Shown: positions 36,982-48,410 of the stretch, in pieces
How the letters are laid out: every line of letters starts with the position of its first letter
Position numbering within the stretch: the stretch's first letter is position 1
From: Kiritimatiellaceae bacterium
Lineage (GTDB): Bacteria > Verrucomicrobiota > Kiritimatiellia > Kiritimatiellales > Tichowtungiaceae
NCBI GenBank assembly: GCA_013141415.1
Contig: JABFQY010000006.1
Span: 1-64,000, forward strand
Direction: 5' to 3'
Length of the DNA stretch: 64,000 bases
The notes under the pieces: generated by a model
The model's database searches: none
Told to the model about the DNA's origin: nothing
What the model saw: only the letters and a program-made list of their open reading frames with translations
Made by a program: the position numbers and the translations under genes

Positions 36982-39105
36982 TTACGCCTGACCTTGTGCT
37001 CCCTGAGAAACGACCGGATTCGCTTCCTGCGAGCGGTAATAATCATAGTTCGAATAATACGAGTGGTAATAATAGTAGTAATCGTCGCGCATGATATTGA
37101 TGTTATTCAACACCACACCGACCTGCGGAACGCCAAGCGTATCCAGCATTTGTTTGGCGCGGATGATCAAGTCGCGAGGATATTTGCGATATTGCACGAC
37201 CAGTAATACACCGTCCATTTCCTTGGCAATAACCGCCGAGTCGCTGATACCAACCAGCGGCGGCGTGTCGAAGACGATTACGTCATATTTCAGTTTCAAA
37301 CTGTGCACCAGTTCGCTGATACGTTTTGGATCCAGCACGCCGAGTGAAGTGCGCGGCAGACGCCCGCTAGGCAGAAAATGAAGATTCGGAACGCTGGTTG
37401 TTTTGATGGTTTCTTCAACCGGAACGTCGCGCAACAGCACATTGGTTAAACCGAAGCGGTTAGAGACACCGAGAATGGTATGCTGCACAGGCCGACGCAA
37501 GTCAGCGTCCACCAAAAGAACTTTTTCACCTTGCTGCGCACAGACATAGGCCAGATTGAAAGCCGTGGTCGACTTTCCTTCGCCAGCGCCCCCGCTCAGC
37601 ACCGCAAAGGCACCGCGGCTCGGCCCGGAGTCGGTAAAGGCCATGTTGGTACGCAACACCCGGTATCCTTCTGCATGTTCGCTGTCCGGCCCTTCTTCGA
37701 TCAATGGACGCACCTTTTGCGGAATCAGCCCCAGCACGGGAAGCTCAATCCAACGCTCAACATCGTCCGCCGTTTTAATTGATGTATCGAGATATTCAAT
37801 AAAGTAAGCCAGACCGATACCGGAACCCAGACCGATAAAAATACTTAACAGCACATTCATAATAAGATTCGGACTGACCGGGCGGGTTGATTCTTCAGCC
37901 GAATCAACAATTTCAACCGGTGTGCGGGGAACCTTCAGCGTGATTCCCTCCTGAGCAATGCGTGATTTGAGCGCAGTCATAATGGACCGCTGAATGTCGA
38001 ACTCCTGCTGGGCTTTGTTGAAAGGCACAAACTTATCCCGCTGAGAGTCCTGATCACTCGACTTAACGCCGCGCAACTCTTCTTCCAATGCTTCAAATTT
38101 CGATTTGGCGACAATGTACTGCGCCTGAGTTCCTTTTTTAATTCCCCCCAGCGCACGCTGTAGTTTTACTATCAGTTCGTCACGGGCTGCCTGCGTCTTT
38201 TTCACCTCGGGATAATTGGCCCCGTAGGTTTCAAGCATCGAGGTCAGTGCTACATCATAGTCCTTGATCTGGGAGCGCATGGCTTCAACAAAAGGATCCT
38301 GTGTAAGATAGGCAGACGCTGTCCGCAGATCTTCATCGCTCATGGCATCCAGCTGCTCAAAGCGGGCCTTTGCCACCAGCATTTCAACGCGGGCGGCAAT
38401 ACGATCACCTTCCAGTTGCTGTAAACGAAGTTTTTCGACGCTGTTTTCACTTTGCCCGGCGTAGGATCCGGGCAGAACAGTAATATCAAGTTCCTGACGG
38501 AGCTGTTCAACGCGCTGCTGAGCCAAATCAACTTTTTCCTGCTGCTTCTCGAGCTCGCGCGAAAGAGCGTCCATTGCGCGCGTCATTTCTTTGTATTTGA
38601 GATCCAGACGAATGTCCCGATAGACATCAGCCAGCTCATTGGCAATCCGTGCGGCCTCTTTCGGATCCTGACGTTTAGCCGTTAGAGAAATCAGGTTCGT
38701 ATCGCGATACTGGCTCACATCCAGACTCGAAAGGAGGATTTTATAAGCCAGCTCCTTCTGAATTTTTTCGCCGTTCTTCCCCCAGATTTCCTGCAGGTTA
38801 AGCCGGTTGATTACTTCATAAAGAATCGGTTTTGACTGAATAATTTCAAACTGCGTGCGGAGAAAATAGGGATCATATCCTCTCGCGCCACTCATCGCCG
38901 GATTGAAAGGATCGATGTCAACGCTGTCATTATTAACCTGAATGCGGGACTGCGCGGCATAAATTTTCGGCAGAGTGAATGTGTAGGCTGTCCCGGTAAT
39001 CACCACCAGGAAAAGGACAGCCAGAACAATCTCCTTACGGGAACGGATGACCCGCCAGTAATCCAGAAAATGCAATGCGGTTTCTTTCTTCTGATTTTCA
39101 CTCAT
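36982..39105 (-). CDS. Polysaccharide chain-length / tyrosine autokinase (Wzc-like)
   Basis: A 707-residue inner-membrane protein. It starts with a Wzz chain-length domain between two membrane segments (about 30-50 and 415-440) with a long periplasmic coiled coil between. The C-terminal BY-kinase holds Walker A GGAGEGKSTTAFN, A' VLLVDADLRRP and the Walker B motif VIVFDTPPLV. The tail has a dense tyrosine cluster (DDYYYYYHSYYSNYDYYR), the autophosphorylation site. It would coordinate polymerisation and export with the adjacent PES lipoprotein. Confidence 0.95.
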   Translation of the reverse strand: MSENQKKETALHFLDYWRVIRSRKEIVLAVLFLVVITGTAYTFTLPKIYAAQSRIQVNNDSVDIDPFNPAMSGARGYDPYFLRTQFEIIQSKPILYEVINRLNLQEIWGKNGEKIQKELAYKILLSSLDVSQYRDTNLISLTAKRQDPKEAARIANELADVYRDIRLDLKYKEMTRAMDALSRELEKQQEKVDLAQQRVEQLRQELDITVLPGSYAGQSENSVEKLRLQQLEGDRIAARVEMLVAKARFEQLDAMSDEDLRTASAYLTQDPFVEAMRSQIKDYDVALTSMLETYGANYPEVKKTQAARDELIVKLQRALGGIKKGTQAQYIVAKSKFEALEEELRGVKSSDQDSQRDKFVPFNKAQQEFDIQRSIMTALKSRIAQEGITLKVPRTPVEIVDSAEESTRPVSPNLIMNVLLSIFIGLGSGIGLAYFIEYLDTSIKTADDVERWIELPVLGLIPQKVRPLIEEGPDSEHAEGYRVLRTNMAFTDSGPSRGAFAVLSGGAGEGKSTTAFNLAYVCAQQGEKVLLVDADLRRPVQHTILGVSNRFGLTNVLLRDVPVEETIKTTSVPNLHFLPSGRLPRTSLGVLDPKRISELVHSLKLKYDVIVFDTPPLVGISDSAVIAKEMDGVLLVVQYRKYPRDLIIRAKQMLDTLGVPQVGVVLNNINIMRDDYYYYYHSYYSNYDYYRSQEANPVVSQGAQGQA

Positions 39106-39181
39106 TAGTAAGCCCTCTTTTAAATAATGATGGTGAGGCGGCTAACCTCACCATAGTTTGGAATCTCCATCAGGCAGATTT

Positions 39182-40453
39182 CTAATTCAGTTCAACGCGC
39201 CAACCGACATCCATTCTGTTTTCAGTCCAGTCGCCGTCGGCATCGCTGCTTTTCTCACTGTGCTTCACACCTGCTTCAAGGAAATGCATCCGGTTCAACT
39301 TATAGGTCAGGCGGAGTTCCGCATCCATGCGATCCTCGGTTTTTTCTGCCTTACTGCCAGTCGTATTATCCTGTGCATCATACTTTGTATTTGCAAAACG
39401 AACCGTGGCTTTCGCCATCAACTTGGCAGTGAGATCGTGTTGTGCTCCGAAAGCTAATTCCGTCGTATCCTGCCCGCCATACCCAGTATCATCAGATGCT
39501 TTATGACTGAGAGCCAAATCACCCGTCAGCCGCGTTCTAGGTGATGGACTGTAAACCAATCCCATTCTCAGTATCGGGTTCAGCTGAGAATTGTTGTCGA
39601 CTTTGTTCGTTACAAAAGTCGACGAGTTTGTCGGATTCCCGAACCCCGATATTGAATCAGAGAAGTTTGGTGTAACATTGGCCACACCAACCTCCACACT
39701 CCCCTGCCACTGCTGGTTAAAGGTGTGATTCAGTCCGACAGATATATCTGTTTGATCATAAGACGCGCTGTCACCCAGATATGTAACGGAATTGGTATAA
39801 ATGCCATTGGTAACACTCGTAGAATTTTTCGGGCGATTGTCATAGGTGACGTTGCTCTGACGCAGATTAAGGGTCGCATAGGTGCGTTGCGGACTAAGCT
39901 CCCGGCTCCACGATGCCCCGGCTCCGACGGTTGTCGTATCGTTCTCATTAATTGCCTCGTCGTGCCGCAGAATGTCATGACTCAACGATCCGCTTAGCCG
40001 GTCTTTTCCGGTCAGCACATAGTCAGCAGAGCCTTCGATTCTGTTATTAAAATAATTGTAGCGTGCGTTCTTGTCGGATTGATGCACATCACTCCCGGAT
40101 TTTTCACCGCTGCGATAGTATTCGGAAAGACGTAATAGCAAACGCGGGGAAACAGAGTGATTCAGCATCATATACAGATTGGGATAAAAATCGCTTCCGC
40201 TGCTATCATCCAGAAGTGTGAGCTGTGATTTAACCATCACATCCGTGCGATCTGACAGCGCCGCACGAAACGAAAGATCGATGATATCCGTTACAAACGA
40301 TCCAGCCTCTTTAGTAGAAGTGGAACGATATAGATTATCGCTATAACCAACCCGCACGGTATTAACCACTTTGAACGGACGTTCACCCGCCGCGAATATC
40401 TGCCCCGCAATAAGCCCGATCAGAACCGGCATCCAAACTTTTCCTCTGCTCAT
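39182..40453 (-). CDS. Outer-membrane beta-barrel protein of the export cluster
   Basis: A 423-residue protein with a signal peptide (about 1-22, ending IFAAG) followed by many alternating amphipathic strands, typical of a barrel of about 16-18 strands (GYSDNLYRS, VMVKSQLTLLD, RLLLRLSEYYRS, YNYFNNRIEGSADYVL). No plug domain. It lies between the tyrosine kinase and two secreted unknowns, so it may be the polysaccharide secretion pore or a porin specific to this cluster. The C-terminal residue is not aromatic. Confidence 0.75.
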   Translation of the reverse strand: MSRGKVWMPVLIGLIAGQIFAAGERPFKVVNTVRVGYSDNLYRSTSTKEAGSFVTDIIDLSFRAALSDRTDVMVKSQLTLLDDSSGSDFYPNLYMMLNHSVSPRLLLRLSEYYRSGEKSGSDVHQSDKNARYNYFNNRIEGSADYVLTGKDRLSGSLSHDILRHDEAINENDTTTVGAGASWSRELSPQRTYATLNLRQSNVTYDNRPKNSTSVTNGIYTNSVTYLGDSASYDQTDISVGLNHTFNQQWQGSVEVGVANVTPNFSDSISGFGNPTNSSTFVTNKVDNNSQLNPILRMGLVYSPSPRTRLTGDLALSHKASDDTGYGGQDTTELAFGAQHDLTAKLMAKATVRFANTKYDAQDNTTGSKAEKTEDRMDAELRLTYKLNRMHFLEAGVKHSEKSSDADGDWTENRMDVGWRVELN

Positions 40454-40516
40454 ATGGCCCTTTCCGACAAATGGTTCACTAAAATAAGCACAAATTAACT
40501 CTATCAGACCGGTTTA

Positions 40517-41116
40517 CTAAATTGGCGTGGCCGGAGAGCTGATGACTTCACCACCTGTTAAACTTCCCCAGGTAAACGGATTGTCGGGATCAATTACGAT
40601 TTGCGTCGTTGGTGTGTCAATCGGGTAGCTCCCGCCGCCGAGCTCTTTATTTCCACCGCCCAAAGAATCACCGCCACTACCACCCATATCCGCACCTCCG
40701 CTGGCAGCCCCGTCTCCACCGCCGGTCATCAGCATTTCGACCGCGGCGACAGTAACTGCTGTCAGCGACTCATAGCTGGCGAACGCATTACTGTTATTGA
40801 TAGCGGCCTTGCTCGCCGCGAGATTTTCGGTCCCGCCAGCCATCATCACAGCCACGATCGCATAGCGAATGGCCGACTCATTTCCGGTGGCTGCGGCTTC
40901 ATTTAAAATGGCAATCAACTGCTGCTGAATAACGGCCGGATCGGTGTTGTTGGCGTAAACTGCCCGTGCCGCCGTCAGAACCGCCTGACCGACCGCCGGA
41001 GCACCCTGCGATCCCGCCGCAAGTGCTTGCAATCCAAGATCAGCAAACGCCGACGATGTCAAAAGTCCAATGACTGCGATAAGAGCAAAAAACAAACTGG
41101 TTGCATTTCTTTTCAT
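40517..41116 (-). CDS. Secreted Gly-rich hypothetical protein
   Basis: A 199-residue protein with a signal peptide (about 1-25, ending SSAFA). An alanine-rich helical domain (about 30-140) precedes a low-complexity Gly/Ser stretch (GGGDGAASGGADMGGSGGDSLGGGN) and a short proline/threonine tail. No family recognised. Its place in the export operon suggests a cell-surface or matrix-associated role. Confidence 0.7.
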   Translation of the reverse strand: MKRNATSLFFALIAVIGLLTSSAFADLGLQALAAGSQGAPAVGQAVLTAARAVYANNTDPAVIQQQLIAILNEAAATGNESAIRYAIVAVMMAGGTENLAASKAAINNSNAFASYESLTAVTVAAVEMLMTGGGDGAASGGADMGGSGGDSLGGGNKELGGGSYPIDTPTTQIVIDPDNPFTWGSLTGGEVISSPATPI

Positions 41117-41143
41117 TTCCGAATCTCCTTTTGATCCGCCGGA

Positions 41144-41581
41144 CTATCTCTTGAAAAACTTCCTGACCTCCGGAAGATTTCCTTCCGCTGTACATCGGAC
41201 AAACCCGTTCCAAATAGGGTTTAAATCTATATCATTCAACAGACAGTAGTCAACCCACGTTTCTGCTTCTAACGGTTTTTTAATACGGCCATTTACAACT
41301 TCTGCCTCGCCTGAAAACAGTAGCATGGACTGTCCAACGGCTCTTGCCAAATCTTCTCTCGTAACCGCTTTGTTCGGATCCACCAGATCAAACAATGAAA
41401 AGGATACCCCCTTGCCGTTTAAAAACATTGCACATCGTTCCAGTGGAGCATCCCGTTTCACGTAATTCCCGAAATAACCTTTTGCCAGAAGAACCGCCAT
41501 ATCCGCGAAATTCGGCGCAACGGCTCCCGCAATGCCAGCGGTAAAAAGAAGTAAGACCAGAATGTATCTCGCGGTTCTCAT
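41144..41581 (-). CDS. Secreted hypothetical protein, 5' gene of the export operon
   Basis: Begins MRTARYILVLLLF; signal peptide to about residue 20. A mature part of about 125 residues holds two cysteines (CAMF and CLLN) and a C-terminal third (FVRCTAEG). The helix-rich pattern LARAVGQSMLLF is visible but no family is recognised. It starts the leftward operon 27 bases before the Gly-rich gene. An alternative start five codons earlier (41596) has no better ribosome site. Confidence 0.65.
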   Translation of the reverse strand: MRTARYILVLLLFTAGIAGAVAPNFADMAVLLAKGYFGNYVKRDAPLERCAMFLNGKGVSFSLFDLVDPNKAVTREDLARAVGQSMLLFSGEAEVVNGRIKKPLEAETWVDYCLLNDIDLNPIWNGFVRCTAEGNLPEVRKFFKR

Positions 41582-41691
41582 ATTAAACTGTACCAAAGTT
41601 ATCGTATTTTCATTTTTTTATCAATCTGAAAACGCAACTCCGCCATTTTGCGCTCCCATTAAATCAAAATTCTGTTAATAACCTCCGGCAG

Positions 41692-42642
41692 ATGAAACAA
41701 AACTCCTTCACTATTAAACTCACCGATGAACAGCAGGAAAAACTGGCCGCCCTGCTCCGCGCACCGCACTATACCCCCGTTGAGGTTCCTCACACGCAAA
41801 TTGCCGTAAACACAGGAACCTGCTGCGTAAATCTCTACAACTCCGGAAAATGTCTCGTTCAGGGCAAAGGTGCCGAAGAGTGGATCACCTTCACCCTTGA
41901 ACCTGAAGTGCTCGGCGAAGCCCGCCTTGGTTATGACGCAATCCACGACCCTGAAAGTGTTCAGCCTCACATGGGCGTTGACGAGAGCGGCAAAGGCGAT
42001 TTTTTCGGCCCTATGGTGATCGCCTCGGTTTACACCGATGCCAAAAGCGTTGAAATCCTCAAGGAGCTTGGCGCACGCGACAGTAAAAAAATCACCAGCG
42101 ACCGCGTTGCCCTGCAACTCGCTTCCGATATCCGGAAAAAGCTCGACGGCAAATACGCCGTCGTCGCCATCGGCCCCGAAGCCTACAACCGCATGTACGC
42201 CAAAATCGGCAATGTGAATAAGCTCCTCGCCTGGGGCCACGCCCGCGCCATCGAAAACCTGCTCGAAAAAGTGCCCGACTGCCCGCGCGCCCTTTCCGAT
42301 AAATTTGCATCGACCGTCCTGATTGAGCGCGCGCTGATGGAAAAAGGTAAAAAAATTAAAATGGATCAGCGCACCAAAGCGGAGTCCGATCCCGCCGTTG
42401 CCGCCGCCTCCATTCTGGCCCGCGCCGGATTTTTGATGGCACTGCGCAAAATGGAAAAAGATTTCGGCATTGAAACCGTACCGAAAGGCTGCTCCGCTAA
42501 AGTTAAGCAGATTGCGGCTGAACTGATCGCCAACAAAGGCCCCGGCATTCTGCTGAAAACCTGTAAATGCCATTTCAGGACGACGGAAGAAGTGCTTGGC
42601 ATGAACGGGTATAAACTCAGCGATCTGCCTGCCGCCAGTTAG
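41692..42642 (+). CDS. rnhC: Ribonuclease HIII
   Basis: A 316-residue RNase H2-fold enzyme that cleaves RNA in RNA-DNA hybrids. The N-terminal DUF3378/TBP-like domain (about 1-80) distinguishes HIII from HII. The catalytic signature GVDESGKGDFFGPMV, then ARDSKKI, and the LDGKYAVV and DQRTKAESDPAVAAASILAR blocks are present. It is divergently oriented from the export operon. No rnhB is visible in the window. Confidence 0.95.
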   Translation: MKQNSFTIKLTDEQQEKLAALLRAPHYTPVEVPHTQIAVNTGTCCVNLYNSGKCLVQGKGAEEWITFTLEPEVLGEARLGYDAIHDPESVQPHMGVDESGKGDFFGPMVIASVYTDAKSVEILKELGARDSKKITSDRVALQLASDIRKKLDGKYAVVAIGPEAYNRMYAKIGNVNKLLAWGHARAIENLLEKVPDCPRALSDKFASTVLIERALMEKGKKIKMDQRTKAESDPAVAAASILARAGFLMALRKMEKDFGIETVPKGCSAKVKQIAAELIANKGPGILLKTCKCHFRTTEEVLGMNGYKLSDLPAAS

Positions 42643-42835
42643 CGCAACTGCGACAGTTTGGCGCTAACAATCCGGCAGATGGGACAAAGCGGTCGAATAA
42701 ATTCCTGACTGACCCTTTGCGATGTTATTCTCAAAACGCTAATAGCCAACAACTAATAACCAAAAACTTCTCCTCGGCACACTGTCTGCTTTAACCTGAG
42801 ACGGATTTCGAATGTAAACTGAAAGGATCAAAACT

Positions 42836-44764
42836 ATGACAACTGCATCAAAAGTTTTAGGAATCGACCTCGGAACGACTAATTCCTGTATGGCGATTAT
42901 GGAAGGTGGCGAACCCACCGTTATTCCAAACGCTGAAGGCGGGCGGACAACCCCGTCGGTCGTGGCATTCACCAAGGACGGCGATCGGCTCGTCGGTCAG
43001 GCGGCAAAACGCCAGGCCGTTACCAACCCGAAGAACACCATCTTTTCGGTGAAGCGTTTCATGGGCCGAAATTACGCGGAAGTCGCCCACGAAATCGAAC
43101 TGGTGCCCTATCAAGTCGTCAAAGCTTCCAACGGCGACGCGCACATTAAGATTGGCGACAAGACCTACGCGCCGCCGGAAATCTCCGCGATGATTCTTCA
43201 GAAAATGAAGACCGACGCGGAAGCTTACCTCGGCGAAAAAATTACGCAGGCGGTTATCACCGTTCCGGCTTACTTCAACGACCGTCAGCGGCAGGCCACC
43301 AAAGACGCCGGCAAGATTGCCGGGCTCGAAGTGCTGCGTATCGTCAATGAACCGACCGCCGCCTCGCTGGCGTACGGCCTCGACAAAAAGCATGACGAAA
43401 AAATCGCCATCTACGACCTCGGCGGCGGAACGTTCGATATTTCCGTGCTTGATATCGGCGACGGCGTGTTCGAAGTGGCCGCCACCAATGGCGACGGACA
43501 CCTTGGCGGCGACGACTTCGACCAGAAAGTCATGGATTGGCTGGTTCAGGAATTTAAAAAAGAACAAGGAGTCGATCTTTCCAAAGATCCGATGGCTCAG
43601 CAGCGCCTCAAAGAAGCGGCGGAAAAGGCCAAGTGCGAACTTTCCAGTTCGAACTCCACCGACATTAATCTGCCGTTTATCACGGCGGACGCCAGCGGCC
43701 CGAAGCATCTGAACGTCACTCTTTCCCGGGCCAAACTGGAGCAGCTGGTGGACGATCTGATCGCCCGCGCCGAAGGCCCGGTCAAAACCTGTATGCAGGA
43801 CGCCAAACTGACCAACAGCCAGATCGACGAAGTGATTCTGGTCGGCGGTTCGACCCGTATGCCGAAGGTACAGAGTTCGGTGAAAGCGCTCTTCGGCGGC
43901 AAAGAACCGCATAAAGGCGTGAACCCGGACGAAGTCGTCGCGGTCGGCGCGGCGATTCAGGGCGGCATTATGAAGGGCGAAGTGAAAGATGTGCTTCTGC
44001 TCGACGTCACTCCGCTAACGCTCGGTATTGAAACGCTCGGCGGCGTACGCACTCCGCTGATCGAACGCAATACCACCATCCCGACCAAGAAGAGCGAAAT
44101 TTTCTCAACGGCCGCTGACAGCCAGCCTGCCGTGGATATTCATGTTCTTCAGGGCGAACGCAAGATGGCGAAGGACAACAAGACTCTCGGCCATTTCCAG
44201 CTCGACGGTATTCCGTCGGCACCGCGCGGCGTGCCGCAGATTGAAGTAACGTTCGATATCGACGCCAACGGCATTCTGAATGTGAAGGCCAAAGACCTCG
44301 GCACCGGCAAGGAACAGCACATCACCATCACCTCTTCGAGCGGCTTGTCCAAAGACGAGGTCGAAAAGATGATGAAGGATGCGGAAATGCACGCGGCTGA
44401 AGACGAAAAGGCCAAGGAACGTGTTGATCTGCGCAATCAGGCCGACGGCACGGTTTTCCAGACGGAAAAATTCCTGAAGGAAAACGGCGATAAGATTTCC
44501 GCCGACAACAAAGCTGCTGTTGAAGCGGCGATTGAGCCGGTCAAGGAAGCGCTCAAGAGCGACAACGACGAGCAGATCAAGTCGACCATGGAAAAACTGA
44601 ACGAAGCCATGCAGGCAGCGGCCACGGAAATGTATTCCAAGGCGCAGTCCGAAGCGCAGACCCAGCAACAACAGCCGGGCGGCGAACAGCCCAAAGGCGA
44701 AAAACAGGCGGATGGCGATGTGATCGACGCCGACTACAAGATGGACGACGACAAGAAGAAGTAA
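42836..44764 (+). CDS. dnaK: Chaperone DnaK (Hsp70)
   Basis: A 642-residue ATP-dependent chaperone. Motifs: [15 protein letters not shown], the [17 protein letters not shown] phosphate block, [14 protein letters not shown], the substrate-binding region [22 protein letters not shown], and a C-terminal lid plus a Q-rich, acidic tail ending [12 protein letters not shown]. An AAAGGA site precedes the ATG. No CIRCE or other heat-shock operator was found in the 193 bases upstream, and grpE/dnaJ are absent nearby. Confidence 0.97.
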   Translation: MTTASKVLGIDLGTTNSCMAIMEGGEPTVIPNAEGGRTTPSVVAFTKDGDRLVGQAAKRQAVTNPKNTIFSVKRFMGRNYAEVAHEIELVPYQVVKASNGDAHIKIGDKTYAPPEISAMILQKMKTDAEAYLGEKITQAVITVPAYFNDRQRQATKDAGKIAGLEVLRIVNEPTAASLAYGLDKKHDEKIAIYDLGGGTFDISVLDIGDGVFEVAATNGDGHLGGDDFDQKVMDWLVQEFKKEQGVDLSKDPMAQQRLKEAAEKAKCELSSSNSTDINLPFITADASGPKHLNVTLSRAKLEQLVDDLIARAEGPVKTCMQDAKLTNSQIDEVILVGGSTRMPKVQSSVKALFGGKEPHKGVNPDEVVAVGAAIQGGIMKGEVKDVLLLDVTPLTLGIETLGGVRTPLIERNTTIPTKKSEIFSTAADSQPAVDIHVLQGERKMAKDNKTLGHFQLDGIPSAPRGVPQIEVTFDIDANGILNVKAKDLGTGKEQHITITSSSGLSKDEVEKMMKDAEMHAAEDEKAKERVDLRNQADGTVFQTEKFLKENGDKISADNKAAVEAAIEPVKEALKSDNDEQIKSTMEKLNEAMQAAATEMYSKAQSEAQTQQQQPGGEQPKGEKQADGDVIDADYKMDDDKKK

Positions 44765-44843
44765 TCTCAGATGTTAATTGTATGCGGCGACGCGTCCTGC
44801 GCCGCCGCAAAAAAACTGAAACCAAACAAGGAGGAGTGCATCC

Positions 44844-45131
44844 ATGAACATTAAACCGTTAGGTGACCGCGTATTGGTCGAGCCGATTAAAGAATCCGAA
44901 ATGAAAAAAGGCGGTATCATTATTCCTGACACCGCTAAAGAGCGTCCACAGGAAGGCAAAGTGATTGCGCTGGGAACCGGCAAGCTGGACGACAACGGCA
45001 AAGTCATTCCCTTCAACGTGAAAAAAGGCGACACCGTGCTCATGCCGAAATACGGCGGAACGGAAGTCAAGATGGGCGGCAAGGAATACCAGATCATGCG
45101 CGAAGAAGATATTCTCGCTGTGATCGGCTAA
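44844..45131 (+). CDS. groES: Co-chaperonin GroES
   Basis: A 95-residue Hsp10: [18 protein letters not shown], the mobile loop [33 protein letters not shown] and [11 protein letters not shown] strong AAGGAGG site sits upstream. It follows dnaK by 79 bases that contain a 7-bp GC hairpin (44783-44789 with 44803-44809, no T run), which may process the message. groEL follows by 25 bases. Confidence 0.97.
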   Translation: MNIKPLGDRVLVEPIKESEMKKGGIIIPDTAKERPQEGKVIALGTGKLDDNGKVIPFNVKKGDTVLMPKYGGTEVKMGGKEYQIMREEDILAVIG

Positions 45132-45135
45132 CTAA

Positions 45136-46791
<1,656 letters not shown>

Positions 46792-46827
46792 GTCGCTGAT
46801 AAATGCCAAATTGCCGTTTGACGGCGG

Positions 46828-46860
46828 AAAGCGGGGCGTGTACATTACGCCCCGCTTTTT
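46828..46860 (+). terminator. Intrinsic terminator after groEL
   Basis: AAAGCGGGGCG (46828-46838) pairs with CGCCCCGC plus TTT (46848-46858) over a 9-base loop and continues into T residues. A clean rho-independent terminator. Confidence 0.9.
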
Positions 46861-46888
46861 AGTTTCCAATGAGAGGATTGAACGCACT

Positions 46889-47149
46889 ATGAACTTCGAA
46901 TATCTGAGCAAAGCAGAAGAAAAAATCGGCAGCATCCCGACACTGGTGAATCTGGTTTCCTACCGTACCCGCCAGCTCATCCGCGGTGAACGTCCGATGG
47001 TCAAGCGCGACTTCCCGGAGCAGGACTATCACGATGTCGTTCTCAAAGAAATTGTCGAAGGCAAGCTGACTGTTGAAATGGGCGTTCAGCCCGTTGATAT
47101 GAGCTCCTCCTTTGACACGTTCGAAGAAGGTTCCGATATCGTTCTGTAA
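46889..47149 (+). CDS. rpoZ: RNA polymerase omega subunit
   Basis: An 86-residue protein from ATG 46889, preceded by GAGAGG. Omega signatures: LVNLVSYRTRQLIRGERPMV and VVLKEIVEGKLTVEMG. It helps assemble RNA polymerase and can bind ppGpp in some bacteria. smpB follows by 2 bases. The family call is by eye, as the protein is short. Confidence 0.82.
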   Translation: MNFEYLSKAEEKIGSIPTLVNLVSYRTRQLIRGERPMVKRDFPEQDYHDVVLKEIVEGKLTVEMGVQPVDMSSSFDTFEEGSDIVL

Positions 47150-47151
47150 AC

Positions 47152-47628
47152 ATGTCCCAAAAGGCAAAAGAATCCCGGGATGCTTCCGGCGTGCTGGCCA
47201 CCAACCGCAAAGCGTTCCGGGATTTTCACGTTCTGGAAAAGCTCGAAGCCGGAATTGAACTGCGCGGCACCGAAGTTAAATCGATCCGCGACGGCCACAT
47301 CCGCATCGACGAAGCCTACGCTCACATCGAAAACGGTCAGGCTGAAGTCCTGCAAATGACCATTCAGCCGTACAGCCACGGCAACGTCCACAACCACACT
47401 CCGACCCGTCCGCGCCGCCTGCTCCTGCATAAAAAAGAAATCTCTCGACTGCAGAGTAAGATCGGCGAAAAAGGGCTGACGCTCGTACCGCTCAAAGCGT
47501 ATCTCAAAGACGGCAAGGTAAAAATCGAACTGGCGCTCTGCAAAGGCAAAGACACGGTCGACAAGCGCGATACCTTGAAGAAGAAAGATGCCGATCTCGA
47601 CATCCGCCGCGCCATGCGCAACCGCTAA
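47152..47628 (+). CDS. smpB: SsrA-binding protein
   Basis: A 158-residue OB-fold RNA-binding protein, partner of the tmRNA encoded at 6674-7031. It has NRKAFRDFHVLEKLEAGIELRGTEVKSIR, HIRIDEAYA, a YSHGN..HTPTRPRRLLLHKKEI stretch and a basic C-terminus (DLDIRRAMRNR) that becomes helical on the ribosome. Length fits. Confidence 0.97.
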   Translation: MSQKAKESRDASGVLATNRKAFRDFHVLEKLEAGIELRGTEVKSIRDGHIRIDEAYAHIENGQAEVLQMTIQPYSHGNVHNHTPTRPRRLLLHKKEISRLQSKIGEKGLTLVPLKAYLKDGKVKIELALCKGKDTVDKRDTLKKKDADLDIRRAMRNR

Positions 47629-47643
47629 ATCAAAACCATATCC

Positions 47644-48054
47644 ATGAGAAGCCGCGAAGCCATGCAGTGGGAGGAAACGCTCAAAGGCGTTTTTGACGCC
47701 ATTGATGCCGAACTCGAAACCGAATACGGCGGGAACTATTCACTCCACCCTTCCCGTCCGGCGCGCGGCATCACCGCCAATCCGGAAGATGATGGACTCT
47801 TCAATGTCGGCGCGGCTTTTTCAGCGGGATTCGGCTCGAAATACGGCCCCGGCTACGTCGTCGAAATCCGCCTCTCCACGCTCATCAATGTGCCGATCGA
47901 AGTGCGGGAGGAGATTAAAGTCAAAGTTTTCCAACGTTTGGAAAAGCGGCTTCCGATCACCTTCCCCGGCAAGGAACTGCACGTCTCCGAAGAGAACGGC
48001 GTCATCCGCATTCACGGCGATTTGAGTTTGGATAATTGGGTCTCAAAATCATAG
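47644..48054 (+). CDS. Conserved hypothetical protein
   Basis: A 136-residue soluble protein, 15 bases after smpB. It has mixed alpha/beta character (VVEIRLSTLINVPIEVREEIKVKVFQRLEKRLPITFPGKEL), no membrane segment and no named family known to me. An internal ATG at 47662 is an alternative start. The last 43 bases overlap the 3' end of the convergent gene. Confidence 0.7.
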   Translation: MRSREAMQWEETLKGVFDAIDAELETEYGGNYSLHPSRPARGITANPEDDGLFNVGAAFSAGFGSKYGPGYVVEIRLSTLINVPIEVREEIKVKVFQRLEKRLPITFPGKELHVSEENGVIRIHGDLSLDNWVSKS

Positions 48055-48410
48055 CCCCAGACCGGCTTGCCGTTGATGTCGAAGTAGAGCCGTTTTGAAT
48101 CATCACTCCAGCGCAGCTGTTCATTCAGCGCTCCGGCCGGCGCGTTGGTGTATTCGGCTAGATAGAACAGCGTGTGCCAAAGATGCCGTTCGCGCACAGC
48201 GATTTTAAAGCCAGGCTTTGAATAATAGTAAACGTGCTGTAACCGCGCATCGCGGCTCCCGTCAGGCGCGGACAGAATCTGCACGGTTTTTACCGGCGGT
48301 GTGAAAATCCGGAACGAAACAAATAGCGCAAAGCCCATCAGCACCAGCAGGCCGATGGCGCGCAGCGGCGGCAAGCCGCTGAGAAACGTCCGCTTATGGA
48401 ACCGATCCAT
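48012..48410 (-). CDS. Hypothetical single-pass membrane protein
   Basis: A 132-residue protein with one membrane segment (about 17-36, AIGLLVLMGFALFVSFRI) and an outside or periplasmic domain with a YYYSKPGFKIAV strand and WSDDSKRLYFDINGK..WGYDF, a WD-like strand pattern. Shares one base with rseP upstream (48410), so it is the last gene of that leftward operon. Function unknown. Confidence 0.7.
   Translation of the reverse strand: MDRFHKRTFLSGLPPLRAIGLLVLMGFALFVSFRIFTPPVKTVQILSAPDGSRDARLQHVYYYSKPGFKIAVRERHLWHTLFYLAEYTNAPAGALNEQLRWSDDSKRLYFDINGKPVWGYDFETQLSKLKSP

Noticed and set aside
42643-42835. CIRCE or other heat-shock operator upstream of dnaK
   Set aside because: No TTAGCACTC-N9-GAGTGCTAA-like inverted repeat was found.
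44783-44809. Terminator between dnaK and groES
   Set aside because: The 7-bp stem is followed by an A run, not T, so termination in the gene direction is not supported; kept only as a remark.
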